Notes: generated by a model not told the origin, from the sequence alone. A stretch of 64,000 nucleotides of DNA from Oryzicola mucosus (GCF_014534685.1 NZ_JACVVX010000011.1:1-64000); one strand, 5' to 3'. Counted from the stretch's first letter, positions 49,032 to 58,498 are shown. Numbers and translations are program-made.

Positions 49032-49904
49032 CTAGTTGCCGCCACGGCGGGCGAGCAGACCGTAAAGCGTCGCAGCCGGCAGCAGGCGTTTCAGCGCCAT
49101 CGCCACTTTCGCGGGTGTCGTCACCACATAGTGCGGCTTGGGGCGCTTGGACAATAAGGCGTGTCCGAGTGCCGCATAGACCGCCTCCGGGCCGAGCTTG
49201 AGACGGGACTGGGTGCCGCCGCTCGACAGGCGGGCGAGCTGGGTCTGGTAGGCGTCGCGGTGGACGGAGTTCTCGATGTCGATGTAGCGCCGGAACCAGG
49301 GCAGGCCGTTGCTGGCGATCTTGCTGCGGATCGGGCCGGGCTCGATCAGCGAAACGTGGATGCCGGTCCCAATCAACTCCTGGCGCAGACACAGCATCAG
49401 CGCTTCCAGTGCTGCCTTGGAGCCGGCATAGGCGCCGCGAAAGCGCGTCGGCGTCAGAGCCAGGATCGATGAGCAGCAGACGATGCGGCCGTGGCCTTGC
49501 GCCCGCATCACCGGAACGATGCGGCGGGTCAGTTCATGCCAGCCGAACACATTGGTCTCGAACTGGTCGCGCAGGGCCTGAACGGGCATGTCCTCGACCG
49601 CACCTACCTGGTTGTAGCCGCCATTGTTGTAGAGCGCGTCGAGCGTCCCGCCTGTGCGTTCGAGCACATCTGCGACAAGGGCGGCAATCGAATCATGGTC
49701 GGTATAGTCGAGATAGAGGGCCTCGATGCCATCGGCCTCCAGGCCTGCGATGTCCTCGGGCTTGCGCGCGGTGGCGAAAACGCGCCAGCCTTCCGCCTTC
49801 AGCGCCCTTGCAGCGTAGGCGCCGATGCCGGACGATGCGCCGGTGACGATGATTGTGCGCAACTCGGGCATCGGATAGGCCGTAGCTTCATTCTTGCTTG
49901 TCAT
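49032..49904 (-). CDS. SDR family oxidoreductase
   Basis: A 290-residue short-chain dehydrogenase. TGASSGIGAYAARAL (about 21-35) binds the cofactor, YNNGGYNQVG (about 95-104, in place of NNAG) and YAGSKAA (about 157-163) follow. The substrate is unknown. The ATG at 49904 follows GGGAGAACG; longer open frame upstream is antisense to the YihY gene. It lies 11 bases ahead of the small membrane protein gene, so it likely leads that operon. Confidence 0.88.
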   Translation of the reverse strand: MTSKNEATAYPMPELRTIIVTGASSGIGAYAARALKAEGWRVFATARKPEDIAGLEADGIEALYLDYTDHDSIAALVADVLERTGGTLDALYNNGGYNQVGAVEDMPVQALRDQFETNVFGWHELTRRIVPVMRAQGHGRIVCCSSILALTPTRFRGAYAGSKAALEALMLCLRQELIGTGIHVSLIEPGPIRSKIASNGLPWFRRYIDIENSVHRDAYQTQLARLSSGGTQSRLKLGPEAVYAALGHALLSKRPKPHYVVTTPAKVAMALKRLLPAATLYGLLARRGGN

Positions 49905-49970
49905 ATGTCGTTCTCCCTTCCCATATTCGCGGCGGGGAGACAATCGGACGGATTCGGAGACACGCGCATT

Positions 49971-50822
49971 ATGCGGACCATTGTCGCCATCAAGCGTGTT
50001 CTCTACGACGCTCTCGGACATTTCAACGACGATGACGGATGGGCGATGGCCAGTCACCTGGCGATCACCGCACTTATGGCACTGTTCCCGTTCCTGATCT
50101 TCGCCACGACGCTCGCCAGTTTTCTCGGCGCCGACGCCTTTGCCGATACGGCCGTGCACATTATCTTCGACACCTGGCCGCAGCGCGTGGCCCAGCCCAT
50201 CGCCGACGAAGTCGTCAGAGTCCTGACCGTGCGGCGCACCGACCTTCTCACCTATGGCGTGGTTCTCGCCGGTTTTTTCGCCTCCAACGGCATCGAAGCC
50301 GTGCGCGCCTCGCTCAACCGCGCCTACCGCGTCAGCGAAACAAGGTCGTTCTTCTACCGGCGCTTCCAGAGCATTTTCTTCGTGCTCATCGCCACCGCAG
50401 GCTTTTTGGTGATCTCGGTGTTTCTGGTCTTCGCGCCACTGCTCGCACGGGTGGCCGAGGCGAATTTCGAATGGATCACACCCTATATGGGCACCATCAC
50501 CGTCTGGCGTTACACCATCGCCACGATGGTGATCATCTTGGGGCTGTTTTCAGTGCATATCTGGCTGCCTTCGGGCCGGCGTCCTCTGATCAGCCTGGTG
50601 CCGGGCATCGTCTTTACCCTGGCGGCATGGCTGATCGGGTCCAACATCTTTGCGCGCTACATTGACGGTTTCGCCAATTACGTGACGACCTATGCGGGCC
50701 TCGCCTCGATCATGATCGCCATCGTGTTCCTCTATATTTTGTCGGCGATCTTCATCCTGGGCGGGGAGCTCAACGCTGCGATCCTGCGCTATCGCGAAGC
50801 GCGCGCCCGCGTGCCGAACTGA
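49971..50822 (+). CDS. YihY/BrkB family inner-membrane protein
   Basis: A 283-residue protein with six predicted helices. WAMASHLAITALMALFPFLIFA (about 24-45), SNGIEAVRASLNRAYRV (about 104-120), the SIMIAIVFLYILSAIFILGGELN end (about 246-268) are the family marks. Once thought to be RNase BN, the family is now regarded as a membrane protein of unclear role. The ATG at 49971 is used. The last 34 bases overlap the convergent EamA gene. Confidence 0.88.
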   Translation: MRTIVAIKRVLYDALGHFNDDDGWAMASHLAITALMALFPFLIFATTLASFLGADAFADTAVHIIFDTWPQRVAQPIADEVVRVLTVRRTDLLTYGVVLAGFFASNGIEAVRASLNRAYRVSETRSFFYRRFQSIFFVLIATAGFLVISVFLVFAPLLARVAEANFEWITPYMGTITVWRYTIATMVIILGLFSVHIWLPSGRRPLISLVPGIVFTLAAWLIGSNIFARYIDGFANYVTTYAGLASIMIAIVFLYILSAIFILGGELNAAILRYREARARVPN

Positions 50823-51679
50823 ACCGTGGCAAGACCGACGCCGAAGGTGGCGAGCGCCATGCCGGCGACCTGAAGGGCAGTCAAGGTTTCATCGAACAAC
50901 GCCCAGGCGATGACCGCCGTCACCGCCGGCACGAGATAGAACAGCGACGCGACCTTCGACGCCGACCCGCGCCGGATCAGCCGCATGAGCAGGAAGGTGG
51001 CGCCGATAGACAGCACCAGCACCAGCCAGGCGAGCGCGAAGATCAGTTCGCCATTGACGGTGACCTCGCGCGTCTCGAACGCAAAGGCGCCCGCCGTCGT
51101 CAGCACCAGCGCGCCGAAATATTGCCAGAAGGCGCCAGTCACCATGTCGCCGCCGGTGGCGAAGCGCTTCTGCCAGATCGTGCCCGCGCAGATCGATGCC
51201 AGCGACACCGAGCAGGCAAGCAGCGTCTGCGGCGTGACGCCGGCGTTGGAGATGCCGAGCTTAGGCCAAAGCACCAGGACAACGCCTGCAAGGCCCGCTG
51301 CCAGCCCGACCCAGTGGCGCGGCAGGATGGTCTCGCGCAAAAGCACTCCGGCGAGGATCGCGGTCAGCAGCGGCTGCAGGCCCGCCACCAATGCCGCGAT
51401 GCCCGCTGGCATGCCGTGACGGATCGCCCAGAAAACGGTGCCGAGATAAAGCCCGTGCATCAGCATGCCGACGACCACGGCATGTCCGGTGGCCCTGGGC
51501 GACAGGCGGCGCGCACCGAGCACCAGCATCAGGGCGCCAAGGATGAGGAGCGCGATGCCGAAACGCAGCGCCAGGAAGGTCAAGGGTTCCGCCCACGGCA
51601 TGGCATAACGTGCCCCGATGAAGCCAGTGGCCCAAAGAAGCACGAAGGAAGGGGCGACGAGCCGCTCTGCGAAGGTCAT
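50789..51679 (-). CDS. EamA/DMT family transporter
   Basis: A 296-residue inner-membrane protein with ten helices and two EamA repeats (about 8-135 and 150-285). The substrate is unknown; related proteins export amino acids or small metabolites. The ATG at 51679 (MTFAERLVAPSFVLLWATGF) is the conserved start; an in-frame GTG at 51703 is less likely. Its last 34 bases overlap the YihY gene tail to tail. Confidence 0.88.
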   Translation of the reverse strand: MTFAERLVAPSFVLLWATGFIGARYAMPWAEPLTFLALRFGIALLILGALMLVLGARRLSPRATGHAVVVGMLMHGLYLGTVFWAIRHGMPAGIAALVAGLQPLLTAILAGVLLRETILPRHWVGLAAGLAGVVLVLWPKLGISNAGVTPQTLLACSVSLASICAGTIWQKRFATGGDMVTGAFWQYFGALVLTTAGAFAFETREVTVNGELIFALAWLVLVLSIGATFLLMRLIRRGSASKVASLFYLVPAVTAVIAWALFDETLTALQVAGMALATFGVGLATVQFGTRARASR

Positions 51680-51862
51680 GACGATTATCCGGGCTTGCCG
51701 CACGCAACCGCCGGCCCATTCGCTCTAATGCGGAACGGTGCGGCACGCAAAACGAAACGGTTGATCCATGAAATGCATTAGGCTGAACGCGCTGCGCCTT
51801 AGGCGGGCGGTTGGTAGCGGCATCTGGAGGGTTGCCAACACCTTCCAACGCGTAGAAGCCGC

Positions 51863-52741
51863 TTAGCTAAAACCCAGCATGCCGCGGATATCGGCCGGCG
51901 TTTTGCCAAGGCCGCGCAGCGCTGCAAGGCCGGTATCGCGAAGGCTCTTCGACAGCTTTCGGCCTTCCGCGTCGAGGATCAGGCGATGGTGGAAATAGGT
52001 CGGCTGCGGCAAGCCGAGCAACTCCTGCAAAAGCCGGTGGATCGACGTCGCGTAAAACAGATCGCGCCCGCGTACCACATGGGTGATGCCTTGCAGGGCA
52101 TCATCGACCACGACCGAGAGATGATAGCTCGTCGGCACGTCCTTGCGCGCGATGATGACGTCGCCCCAGGCCTGCGGCGCTGCGGTTTCGTGCTGGGATG
52201 CCGCCATTCTCTCGTCCGTCCATTCGGTCCAGTCGAGCGATCTCCCCACCGTATCGCATGCCTTGTCGACATCCAGACGCCAGGCGAAGGGTTCCCCGGC
52301 CGCGATACGCCGGCTGCGTTCGGCGTGGCTCAGGACACGCTCCATGGGCGGATGCAACGGCGCGCCGTCGGGATCGCGCGGCCATGGTTTGCCGGCGGCT
52401 TCCTGCTCAGCGATGGCAGCGCGAACCGCGCCCCGGCTGAGAAACGAAGGGTATACGAGATCGTCTGCGATCAGCCTGTCGAGCATCGCGCGATAGTCGT
52501 CGAAATGCTTCGACTGACGCCGCGCCGGCCGTTCGAACGTTACGCCGAGCCAGGCGAGGTCGCGATGGATGCCTGCCTCGAAGTCCGGCGTGCAGCGTGT
52601 CGCGTCGATGTCTTCGATGCGCAGCAAAAGCCGTCCGCCAGTCCGTTCGGCCATGCCGGCATTGACCAGCGCCGAAAAGGCATGGCCGAGATGCAGTTCG
52701 CCATTGGGGCTGGGCGCGAAGCGGAAGACGGGCCTGGTCAT
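51863..52741 (-). CDS. gluQ: Glutamyl-Q tRNA(Asp) synthetase
   Basis: A 292-residue shortened glutamyl-tRNA synthetase homologue that lacks the anticodon-binding domain and glutamylates queuosine on tRNA(Asp). The class I motifs are HLGH (17-20) and KLSKS (near 264-268). FAPSPNGELHLGHAFSA is the family start. The zinc-binding cysteines of many GluQ proteins are absent. The ATG at 52741 is used; an upstream in-frame TTG at 52747 is less likely. It is divergent from the AlkA-type gene. Confidence 0.92.
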   Translation of the reverse strand: MTRPVFRFAPSPNGELHLGHAFSALVNAGMAERTGGRLLLRIEDIDATRCTPDFEAGIHRDLAWLGVTFERPARRQSKHFDDYRAMLDRLIADDLVYPSFLSRGAVRAAIAEQEAAGKPWPRDPDGAPLHPPMERVLSHAERSRRIAAGEPFAWRLDVDKACDTVGRSLDWTEWTDERMAASQHETAAPQAWGDVIIARKDVPTSYHLSVVVDDALQGITHVVRGRDLFYATSIHRLLQELLGLPQPTYFHHRLILDAEGRKLSKSLRDTGLAALRGLGKTPADIRGMLGFS

Positions 52742-52828
52742 GGCCAAGAACGCACTGCCGGCAGGTTTCGGACGGTTAAGGACATGGGCGATTGCTACTG
52801 TGCCAGGCCGTATGCTTCAAGAGAGCCC

Positions 52829-53488
52829 ATGCAACGCATTCGCAATCTCGACGACATCGCCCTCGGTCTCGATGCCCTGTGTGTGGCCGATCCAAGGCTC
52901 GCGCATATCCGCGCCCATGCCGGCGAGGTGCCGCTCAGACTGTCCGAACCCGGCTTTGCCAACCTCGCCTCGATCATCGTCTCGCAGCAGGTTTCGACCG
53001 CAAGCGCCCGCGCCATTTTCGGGCGGCTGACGAGCTTGCTCGACCCGCTGACGCCGGAAGCGCTGCTTGCCGCCGACGAAGACATCTTCCGCCAGGCCGG
53101 CCTGTCGCGACCCAAGCAGAAGGCGCTTTTGGCCGCCGCGCGCGCCGGCGCCGAAGGTCTCGACTTTCACGGCCTGTGCGTGCTCGACGCCGACGAGGCG
53201 ATCGGCCGTCTGGTGGCGGTGCCTGGCATCGGGCGGTGGACGGCGGAGGTCTACCTGCTGTTTGCCGCCGGCCATCCCGACATTTTTCCGGCGCGCGACG
53301 TGGCGCTGCAAAGTGCCGTCGGCCATGCGCTCGGCGTCGATCCGCGACCGGGAGAGAAGGAACTGATTCGGCTTGCCGAATCATGGTCGCCATGGCGGGG
53401 CGTCGCCGCGCGGCTCTTTTGGGCTTATTACCGCACCATGAAGGGGCGAGACGGCGCCCCGCCGGTGCCTGTCGCCGAAAAAAGCTGA
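52829..53488 (+). CDS. alkA: DNA-3-methyladenine glycosylase II (AlkA type)
   Basis: A 219-residue helix-hairpin-helix DNA glycosylase that removes alkylated bases. The HhH motif VAVPGIGRWTAEVYLLFA lies at 129-146 and the catalytic Asp157 in FPARDVALQ. The N-terminal DNA-contact domain of E. coli AlkA is missing, as in the compact alphaproteobacterial forms. The ATG at 52829 (MQRIRNLDDI) follows AGAGAGCCC. The AlkA subtype is inferred from the motif order. Confidence 0.88.
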   Translation: MQRIRNLDDIALGLDALCVADPRLAHIRAHAGEVPLRLSEPGFANLASIIVSQQVSTASARAIFGRLTSLLDPLTPEALLAADEDIFRQAGLSRPKQKALLAAARAGAEGLDFHGLCVLDADEAIGRLVAVPGIGRWTAEVYLLFAAGHPDIFPARDVALQSAVGHALGVDPRPGEKELIRLAESWSPWRGVAARLFWAYYRTMKGRDGAPPVPVAEKS

Positions 53489-53601
53489 GAAACCAGCGAA
53501 ATTTGGCCTTACCTGTGGCCTACATACCGCTTCACATCCCTGTCATGTCGGGCTTACAGTATCCGCACCTGAAAGTTCATAGCCGATAAGGAGTGAGCGT
53601 A

Positions 53602-54159
53602 GTGACGGTAGCGGTGTCTCCCAATGGGCTTCCCGCGCTTGTGCTGAATGCGGACTACCGTCCGCTCAGCTATTACCCGCTGTCGCTCTGGTCCTGGCAG
53701 GACGCGATCAAGGCGATCTTTCTCGAACGCGTCAACATCGTTGCCGAATACGATCACGCGGTTTCCTCGCCGACATTTTCCATGCGCCTGCCCAGCGTGG
53801 TCAGCCTGAAGAACTATGTAAAGCCGTCGCGCTACCCCGCCTTCACGCGCTTCAATGTGTTTTTGCGGGACCGTTTCGAGTGCCAGTATTGCGGGACGCA
53901 TGAGGACCTGACCTTCGACCATGTCATTCCCCGCCATGCCGGCGGCGCGACGACCTGGGAGAACGTGGTGGCGGCCTGCTCGCCCTGCAATCTCAAGAAG
54001 GGCGGCATGATGCCGGCTCATGCCAAGATGTGGCCGCTGCAGAAACCGTTCCAGCCGACCGTGCACGATCTGCACAACAATGGCCGCCTCTTCCCGCCCA
54101 ACCATCTGCATGAGAGCTGGATGGATTATCTGTACTGGGATGTGGAACTGGAGCCGTAG
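53602..54159 (+). CDS. HNH endonuclease family protein
   Basis: A 185-residue protein of a form very widespread in alphaproteobacteria: LVLNADYRPLSYYPLSLWSWQDAI near the start and an HNH domain at about 90-140, with CQYC ... DHVIPRHAGG ... N ... CSPC. The two CxxC pairs bind a structural zinc and the histidines make the nuclease site. The cellular role is unknown. The start used is GTG at 53602, nine bases after AAGGAG; GTG at 53593 is the alternative. Confidence 0.9.
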   Translation: MTVAVSPNGLPALVLNADYRPLSYYPLSLWSWQDAIKAIFLERVNIVAEYDHAVSSPTFSMRLPSVVSLKNYVKPSRYPAFTRFNVFLRDRFECQYCGTHEDLTFDHVIPRHAGGATTWENVVAACSPCNLKKGGMMPAHAKMWPLQKPFQPTVHDLHNNGRLFPPNHLHESWMDYLYWDVELEP

Positions 54160-54294
54160 CATTCCGATGAGCCCGGCCTGCAAATAGCCGTGTTCTTCCG
54201 ATGCTCACGTACTGAAGTAGGCTCCGCTTCGGTTCTCGAACACAACCATTCTCGGCTCGGCCTGATCGGGATGCAGGCCGGTGCTCTATCAATG

Positions 54295-54810
54295 TTAAGA
54301 ACGTGTCGCGGCGCCGCGATAGGCGACCACCGCGAGAAACAGGCTGGCGACCGCGTTCCAGCCGGCGAAGGACAGACCCAGCACGCGCAATGCGGCCTTG
54401 TCGCAGCTTGGCGGCACGAAGGTGTTGAGCGCGTCGAGCACGCCCTTGCCACCGGTATCGACGGAGTCGACGGCGCCGCAATCTGTCGGGCCGGCCCACC
54501 AGGCCCACTCGACACCGGCATGCTTGACGCCGAGATAGAGGCTGTAGGTCATCAGCAATCCCCCGATCAGAAGCAGTCCGCGCGTTACCCAGAGCGGCCA
54601 CCGCAGGGCGGCTGAAATCGCTGCGAGGACCATGATCGGCACGCCAACGTAATAGGGCGTGCGCTGCTCGTAGCAGAGCTTGCAGGGTATATAGCCGCCA
54701 ATGTGCTGGAAGCCGAGCGCAGTGCCAACGACAGCCGCCATGGCGACGGCAAGGAACAGCGCCGTCGCGAGATGGCGGCGGTGCGGGGTAGGGGCGGAGG
54801 CGATGGTCAT
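54295..54810 (-). CDS. dsbB: Disulfide bond formation protein B
   Basis: A 171-residue inner-membrane protein with four helices. The first redox pair Cys43-Cys46 (CKLC) and second pair Cys111 and Cys136 are placed as in DsbB, which reoxidises DsbA and passes electrons to quinone. YEQRTPYY (47-54) is typical of the alphaproteobacterial branch. It follows the DedA-like gene on the same strand after 21 bases and is likely cotranscribed with it. Confidence 0.93.
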   Translation of the reverse strand: MTIASAPTPHRRHLATALFLAVAMAAVVGTALGFQHIGGYIPCKLCYEQRTPYYVGVPIMVLAAISAALRWPLWVTRGLLLIGGLLMTYSLYLGVKHAGVEWAWWAGPTDCGAVDSVDTGGKGVLDALNTFVPPSCDKAALRVLGLSFAGWNAVASLFLAVVAYRGAATRS

Positions 54811-54831
54811 GAGGGCAGTCCGTTGCAGTCT

Positions 54832-55419
54832 TCAGTGCAGATATTTGACGAGCACATAAAGCAGAATGAGGGCCGCCGCACCTGCCGCGGCGATCAAACC
54901 GAGCCTCTTCTCGATAAAGTTACGGATCGGCTCGCCATAGCGGCGGAGCAGCCAGGCCAGCAGGAAGAACCGCGCGCCGCGTGCCACGATTGCCGACAGG
55001 ATGAAGAGATGCAGCGGAAAGCCGACAACGCCCGACAGGATGGTCACGACCTTGATCGGGGGGAGATGGGCAAGACCGGAGGTGATCAGCATCAGAAGGA
55101 TGAAGCCGACGCCAGTGTTGAGCCTCAACTGCTCGAATGTATCGAACTTGCCGTAGAATTCCAGCACTGGGACGGCGATGGCCTGGTAGGCAAAGTGGCC
55201 GATGGCCCAGCCCAGAATGCCGCCCAGCACCGACGCGATGGTGGCAATCAGCGCGTAGCGATAGGCCTTGTCCGGACGGGCGATCGCCATGGGCACGTAG
55301 AGGACATCCGCCGGCACCAGAAAGACCGAGCTTTCGACGAAGGCGATGATGGCAAGCCACCATTCGGCCGATTTTCGGGCTGCGAGCGACAGTGTCCAGT
55401 CATAGAGTCCGCGAAGCAT
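54832..55419 (-). CDS. DedA/YqaA family membrane protein
   Basis: A 195-residue membrane protein with four to five helices. FVESSVFLVPADVLYVPMAIARP (about 28-50), GGILGWAIGHFAY (about 66-78) and LAHLPPIKVVTILSGVVGFPL (about 121-141) match the YqaA branch of the DedA (SNARE-associated) family, which includes undecaprenyl-phosphate flippases. The activity of this branch is unproved. The ATG at 55419 follows AAAAGGGAAA. dsbB follows 21 bases later. Confidence 0.88.
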   Translation of the reverse strand: MLRGLYDWTLSLAARKSAEWWLAIIAFVESSVFLVPADVLYVPMAIARPDKAYRYALIATIASVLGGILGWAIGHFAYQAIAVPVLEFYGKFDTFEQLRLNTGVGFILLMLITSGLAHLPPIKVVTILSGVVGFPLHLFILSAIVARGARFFLLAWLLRRYGEPIRNFIEKRLGLIAAAGAAALILLYVLVKYLH

Positions 55420-55683
55420 GCATTTCCCTTTTGGGCCGGTCGCTCGTGGGCTCTGTTTAGTGAAACTTGCCGCACTGCACAATGGCGCCGCGCCGGTCAT
55501 TCAGGCAAATTTGCCTGGAAGCGGACGTTCACGCTCGTTTTGACGAACGGCAGCAACGCGCCCCTCAGCACGAACCCGCTTTCGCGGGAGGAGCGCCTTG
55601 CCCTGAGATGGCGTAATATTTCGTAGCTTTGAGCAGGTTGCGGCGGGCGAGCCGACCGTGGAGCTCCCTTCACGAGAGGAACT
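55420..55683. other. Non-coding stretch between the DedA-like gene and the recombinase fragment
   Basis: No gene is supported. It has a perfect 16-base palindrome, CAGGCAAATTTGCCTG, at 55502-55517 and a small CCCGC-TTTC-GCGGG hairpin near 55570-55584. It may be decayed mobile-element sequence. Confidence 0.4.
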
Positions 55684-55839
55684 CGCTATCGCCGCAAGCT
55701 GCCAGATGTACTCAGCGTTAAAGGAGCGGGGCGACTGCTCGAAGCCACACCCGGCCTGAAGTACAAGGCCGCGCTCGGCGTTGCCTTCGGCGCGGGCCTG
55801 CGTGTGTCCGAGATCGCGGGCCAATATGTCTCGAGGTGA
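55684..55839 (+). pseudogene. Fragment of a tyrosine recombinase/integrase
   Basis: The 51-codon stretch begins RYRRKLPDVLSVKGAGRLLE and continues through ATPGLKYKAALGVAFGAGLR, VSEIA to a TGA. ...PGLKYKAAL-VA-GAGLRVSE is the start of the catalytic domain of XerD-like phage integrases, with the first catalytic arginine in GLRVSE. No start codon context and no second half with the HxxR and Tyr motifs remain. It is a remnant, of the kind that travels with IS91-type elements. Confidence 0.75.
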
Positions 55840-55907
55840 CGGTGCGGAGAACGGCACGTGCAAGCTCCATATCGTGGAGTGCCAGGAGCACCATTCAAAA
55901 CGGCTGG

Positions 55908-57434
55908 CTATCTGACCGACGGGTTGTGTAGGACTGCAGCTTTGAAATAGGCCTCGCGCAAGTCCCGCCGAAGTACTTTTCCGTATGCATTCTTCGGCAG
56001 CTCCGGGAGGAAAAGGACGTGCTTCGGCTTCTTGAAGGAGGCGAGGTTTGACTTGCAGTGGGTAAGCACTGCGTCTGCATCCAGCAACGCGTCGTCCGCC
56101 ACCACGGCGACGGCGACGCTCTCGCCCCACTCGTCGTCGGGAACGCCGAAGGCGATGACCTCGCGCACGCCCGGATGGGCGGCGATCGCGTCCTCGATCT
56201 CTTTGGGATAGATGTTGGTGCCGCCCGAAATGATTGTGTCATGGCGTCGGTCGAGCACGCGCAGGCGTCCGGCGCCATCAAAACGGCCGATATCCCCGGT
56301 ATGTAGCCAGCCGCCACGCAGCGCCTTGGAAGTTGCTTCGGGATTACGCCAGTAGCCCTGCATGACGACATCGCCGCGCACGCAGATCTCGCCGTCTTCG
56401 CCGGGGCGAACGTTGCGGTCGTCCTCATTGACGAGCCGCACCTCGACGCCGGCGCGGACATAGCCGGCCGACAGCAGCGTATCGTCGTCAGCATCGCGAT
56501 GCAGTTCGCCCGGCAGGTAGGAAATCGTCATCGGTGCCTCTCCCTGCCCGTAGAGCTGGTGGAAGATCGGGCCGAAGCGGGCGACGGCCGCGCGGATATG
56601 TTCGAGATGGATCGTTGCCCCGCCATAGACGACGCCGCGCAGGCTGCCAATGTCGGTACGCGGAGCAGCCTCCAGGAAGCGCACGATCATCGTTGGCGCG
56701 ACGAAAGGAATGACCGATACGGACAGGGCCGCAACCGTGTCCAGTACTTCGTCCGGTCGAAAGCCCGGGCGGTCATATATGATGTTTTCCGCGCCACGCG
56801 CCAGCGATGGCAGCAGATAGATGCCGCTACCATGGGACAGCGGCGCGACATGCAGCACGCGGTCGGTCTCGACAAATGGAAAGATGTCGGCAAGGCAATT
56901 CACCGTCGAGGCAACCAGGTTGCGGTGCGAAAGTACTGCGCCCTTGGGCTTGCCGGTGGTGCCGGACGTGTAGAATATCCATGCCGGATCGTCGGGCTCC
57001 ACATCGGCAGGCGGTAGGGGCCTCTCCACTGGGGAGGGCAGCGAAAGGTCCTCGATGGCGACAATGCGCGGTGCCACGCCAGCCGGTAGCACAGCGCGGA
57101 TGTCCGCGACATATTCGGCATGCGTGACGACCAGTTTGGGCTCGGCATCTCCAGCGATCCACGCCACTTCGCGCGGATGGAGCTTGGCGTTGACTGGCAC
57201 CACAACCAGCCCCGCGCGCATCGGCGCCATCAGGAGAACGGGGAAGGCGAAGCCGTTGCGCAGGAAAAGCAGCACCCTGTCGCCTCGCATGCAACCGTTT
57301 TCGGCGAACCAGTCCCCAAGTGCGGCGCAGACGCCGTCGAATGCGTGATAGGAAAGCCGGCTTTCGCCCCAACGGACCGCGGTTGCCTCGGCCCGACGAC
57401 GCACTGCATCGGCCAGCATGGCATAGACATTCAT
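55908..57434 (-). CDS. AMP-dependent acyl-CoA synthetase/ligase
   Basis: A 508-residue adenylate-forming enzyme. The AMP motif FYTSGTTGKPKGA lies at about 153-165, GYWRNPEATSKAL and GWLHTGDIGRFDGAGRL near 367-395, and the catalytic lysine in KNAYGKVLRRDL near the C-terminus. It activates a carboxylic acid to its CoA thioester; the substrate is unknown and could be an aromatic or short-chain acid. It lies downstream of the FAH-family gene and TetR regulator on the same strand, probably in one operon that serves the adjacent TRAP transporter. Confidence 0.9.
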   Translation of the reverse strand: MNVYAMLADAVRRRAEATAVRWGESRLSYHAFDGVCAALGDWFAENGCMRGDRVLLFLRNGFAFPVLLMAPMRAGLVVVPVNAKLHPREVAWIAGDAEPKLVVTHAEYVADIRAVLPAGVAPRIVAIEDLSLPSPVERPLPPADVEPDDPAWIFYTSGTTGKPKGAVLSHRNLVASTVNCLADIFPFVETDRVLHVAPLSHGSGIYLLPSLARGAENIIYDRPGFRPDEVLDTVAALSVSVIPFVAPTMIVRFLEAAPRTDIGSLRGVVYGGATIHLEHIRAAVARFGPIFHQLYGQGEAPMTISYLPGELHRDADDDTLLSAGYVRAGVEVRLVNEDDRNVRPGEDGEICVRGDVVMQGYWRNPEATSKALRGGWLHTGDIGRFDGAGRLRVLDRRHDTIISGGTNIYPKEIEDAIAAHPGVREVIAFGVPDDEWGESVAVAVVADDALLDADAVLTHCKSNLASFKKPKHVLFLPELPKNAYGKVLRRDLREAYFKAAVLHNPSVR

Positions 57435-57511
57435 GGCAGAGCCTTTCCAGCAAGCATGCGAGGTCGCAGCCTCCCCAAATCCTGCGGGGAGACTGCCATA
57501 GGATAGCGGGC

Positions 57512-58498
57512 CTACTGGCCGCGCACGAGCACGCGGTTGCGCAGGATGCCGATCCCCTCGACCTCCAGTTCGACCACGTCGCCATGCTTGAGGAACTTCA
57601 TGTGCTCGAGCCCGCAGCCATTGCCGACGGTACCAGAGCCGAAGAACTCGCCCGGATAAAGAGTCTCAGAGCGCGAAACATGGGCGATCAGGTCCTCGAA
57701 CTTCCAGTGCATCGTGGAGGTGTTGCCGCGGCCCCACTCTTCGCCGTTGACACGGCAGATCATGGTCAGATTGTAAGGGTCGGTCATCTCGTCGGCGGTG
57801 ACGAGGCAAGGGCCCATGGCATTGCCATAATCGAAGTCCTTGCCCTTGGCTGGGCCGAGCTGCCCGCCCATCTCCTGCGTCTGCGCGTCGCGCGCCGAGA
57901 AGTCGTTGAAGATAGTGTAGCCGTAAATGTAGTCGCGCGCCTTGTCGCGGGCGATGTCGACGCCCTTCTTGCGGACGAAAAAGCCGAACTCCAGCTCGAA
58001 ATCCATCAGCTTGGAGTAGCTCGGCCATGGCACATCCACATCGGTGCCGATCACCGAGAAACGGTTGGCCTTATAGTAGATCGGCTGGTCGTAGAAGGTC
58101 TGAGGGACGGCGAAGACGCCCTTCTCCTCGAACTCGCGCATCGCTGCTTGCGGGTCTGGGGTTGCATTCGCGCGCACCTGACGGACGGCGGCAAAGGACT
58201 GCTTGAGATGGGTCTCGAAGCAGAGGCAGTCCCGCATCTGGATCGGCATCGGCACGGGAGCGAGCAGGCGAACGCCAGCACGCTGGATGGCGTCGGCGGT
58301 CGCCTTCTTCACCGTCTCATAGGCGCGGTCGAGGGCCGCGTCGCCACCTTCGATCATCGCCTGCACAGATGAAAAAGGGGCGTAATCTTCACCAAACGTC
58401 TTTGCATGCGCGTCTGCGAGATCGACGATGGCAGCATCGTCGTTGACCAGCGCTCCGGCCCGCTGGGCTCCCTGCCTGTCATAGGTTACGAGCTTCAT
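57512..58498 (-). CDS. Fumarylacetoacetate hydrolase family protein
   Basis: A 328-residue protein. The FAH catalytic domain (about 120-325) contains MDFELEFGFFVRKKG (metal-binding glutamates), GYTIFNDFSARDAQTQEM and GSGTVGNGCGLE. The N-terminal domain is about 1-95. Members hydrolyse or decarboxylate 2-oxo acids in aromatic breakdown. The ATG at 58498 follows GGGAGGAC. The TetR gene lies 39 bases upstream and the ligase 77 bases downstream on the same strand. The substrate cannot be named. Confidence 0.9.
   Translation of the reverse strand: MKLVTYDRQGAQRAGALVNDDAAIVDLADAHAKTFGEDYAPFSSVQAMIEGGDAALDRAYETVKKATADAIQRAGVRLLAPVPMPIQMRDCLCFETHLKQSFAAVRQVRANATPDPQAAMREFEEKGVFAVPQTFYDQPIYYKANRFSVIGTDVDVPWPSYSKLMDFELEFGFFVRKKGVDIARDKARDYIYGYTIFNDFSARDAQTQEMGGQLGPAKGKDFDYGNAMGPCLVTADEMTDPYNLTMICRVNGEEWGRGNTSTMHWKFEDLIAHVSRSETLYPGEFFGSGTVGNGCGLEHMKFLKHGDVVELEVEGIGILRNRVLVRGQ

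Noticed and set aside
55840-55907. Continuation of the recombinase fragment
   Set aside because: No frame after the TGA at 55837-55839 shows further integrase motifs, so the relic is ended there.
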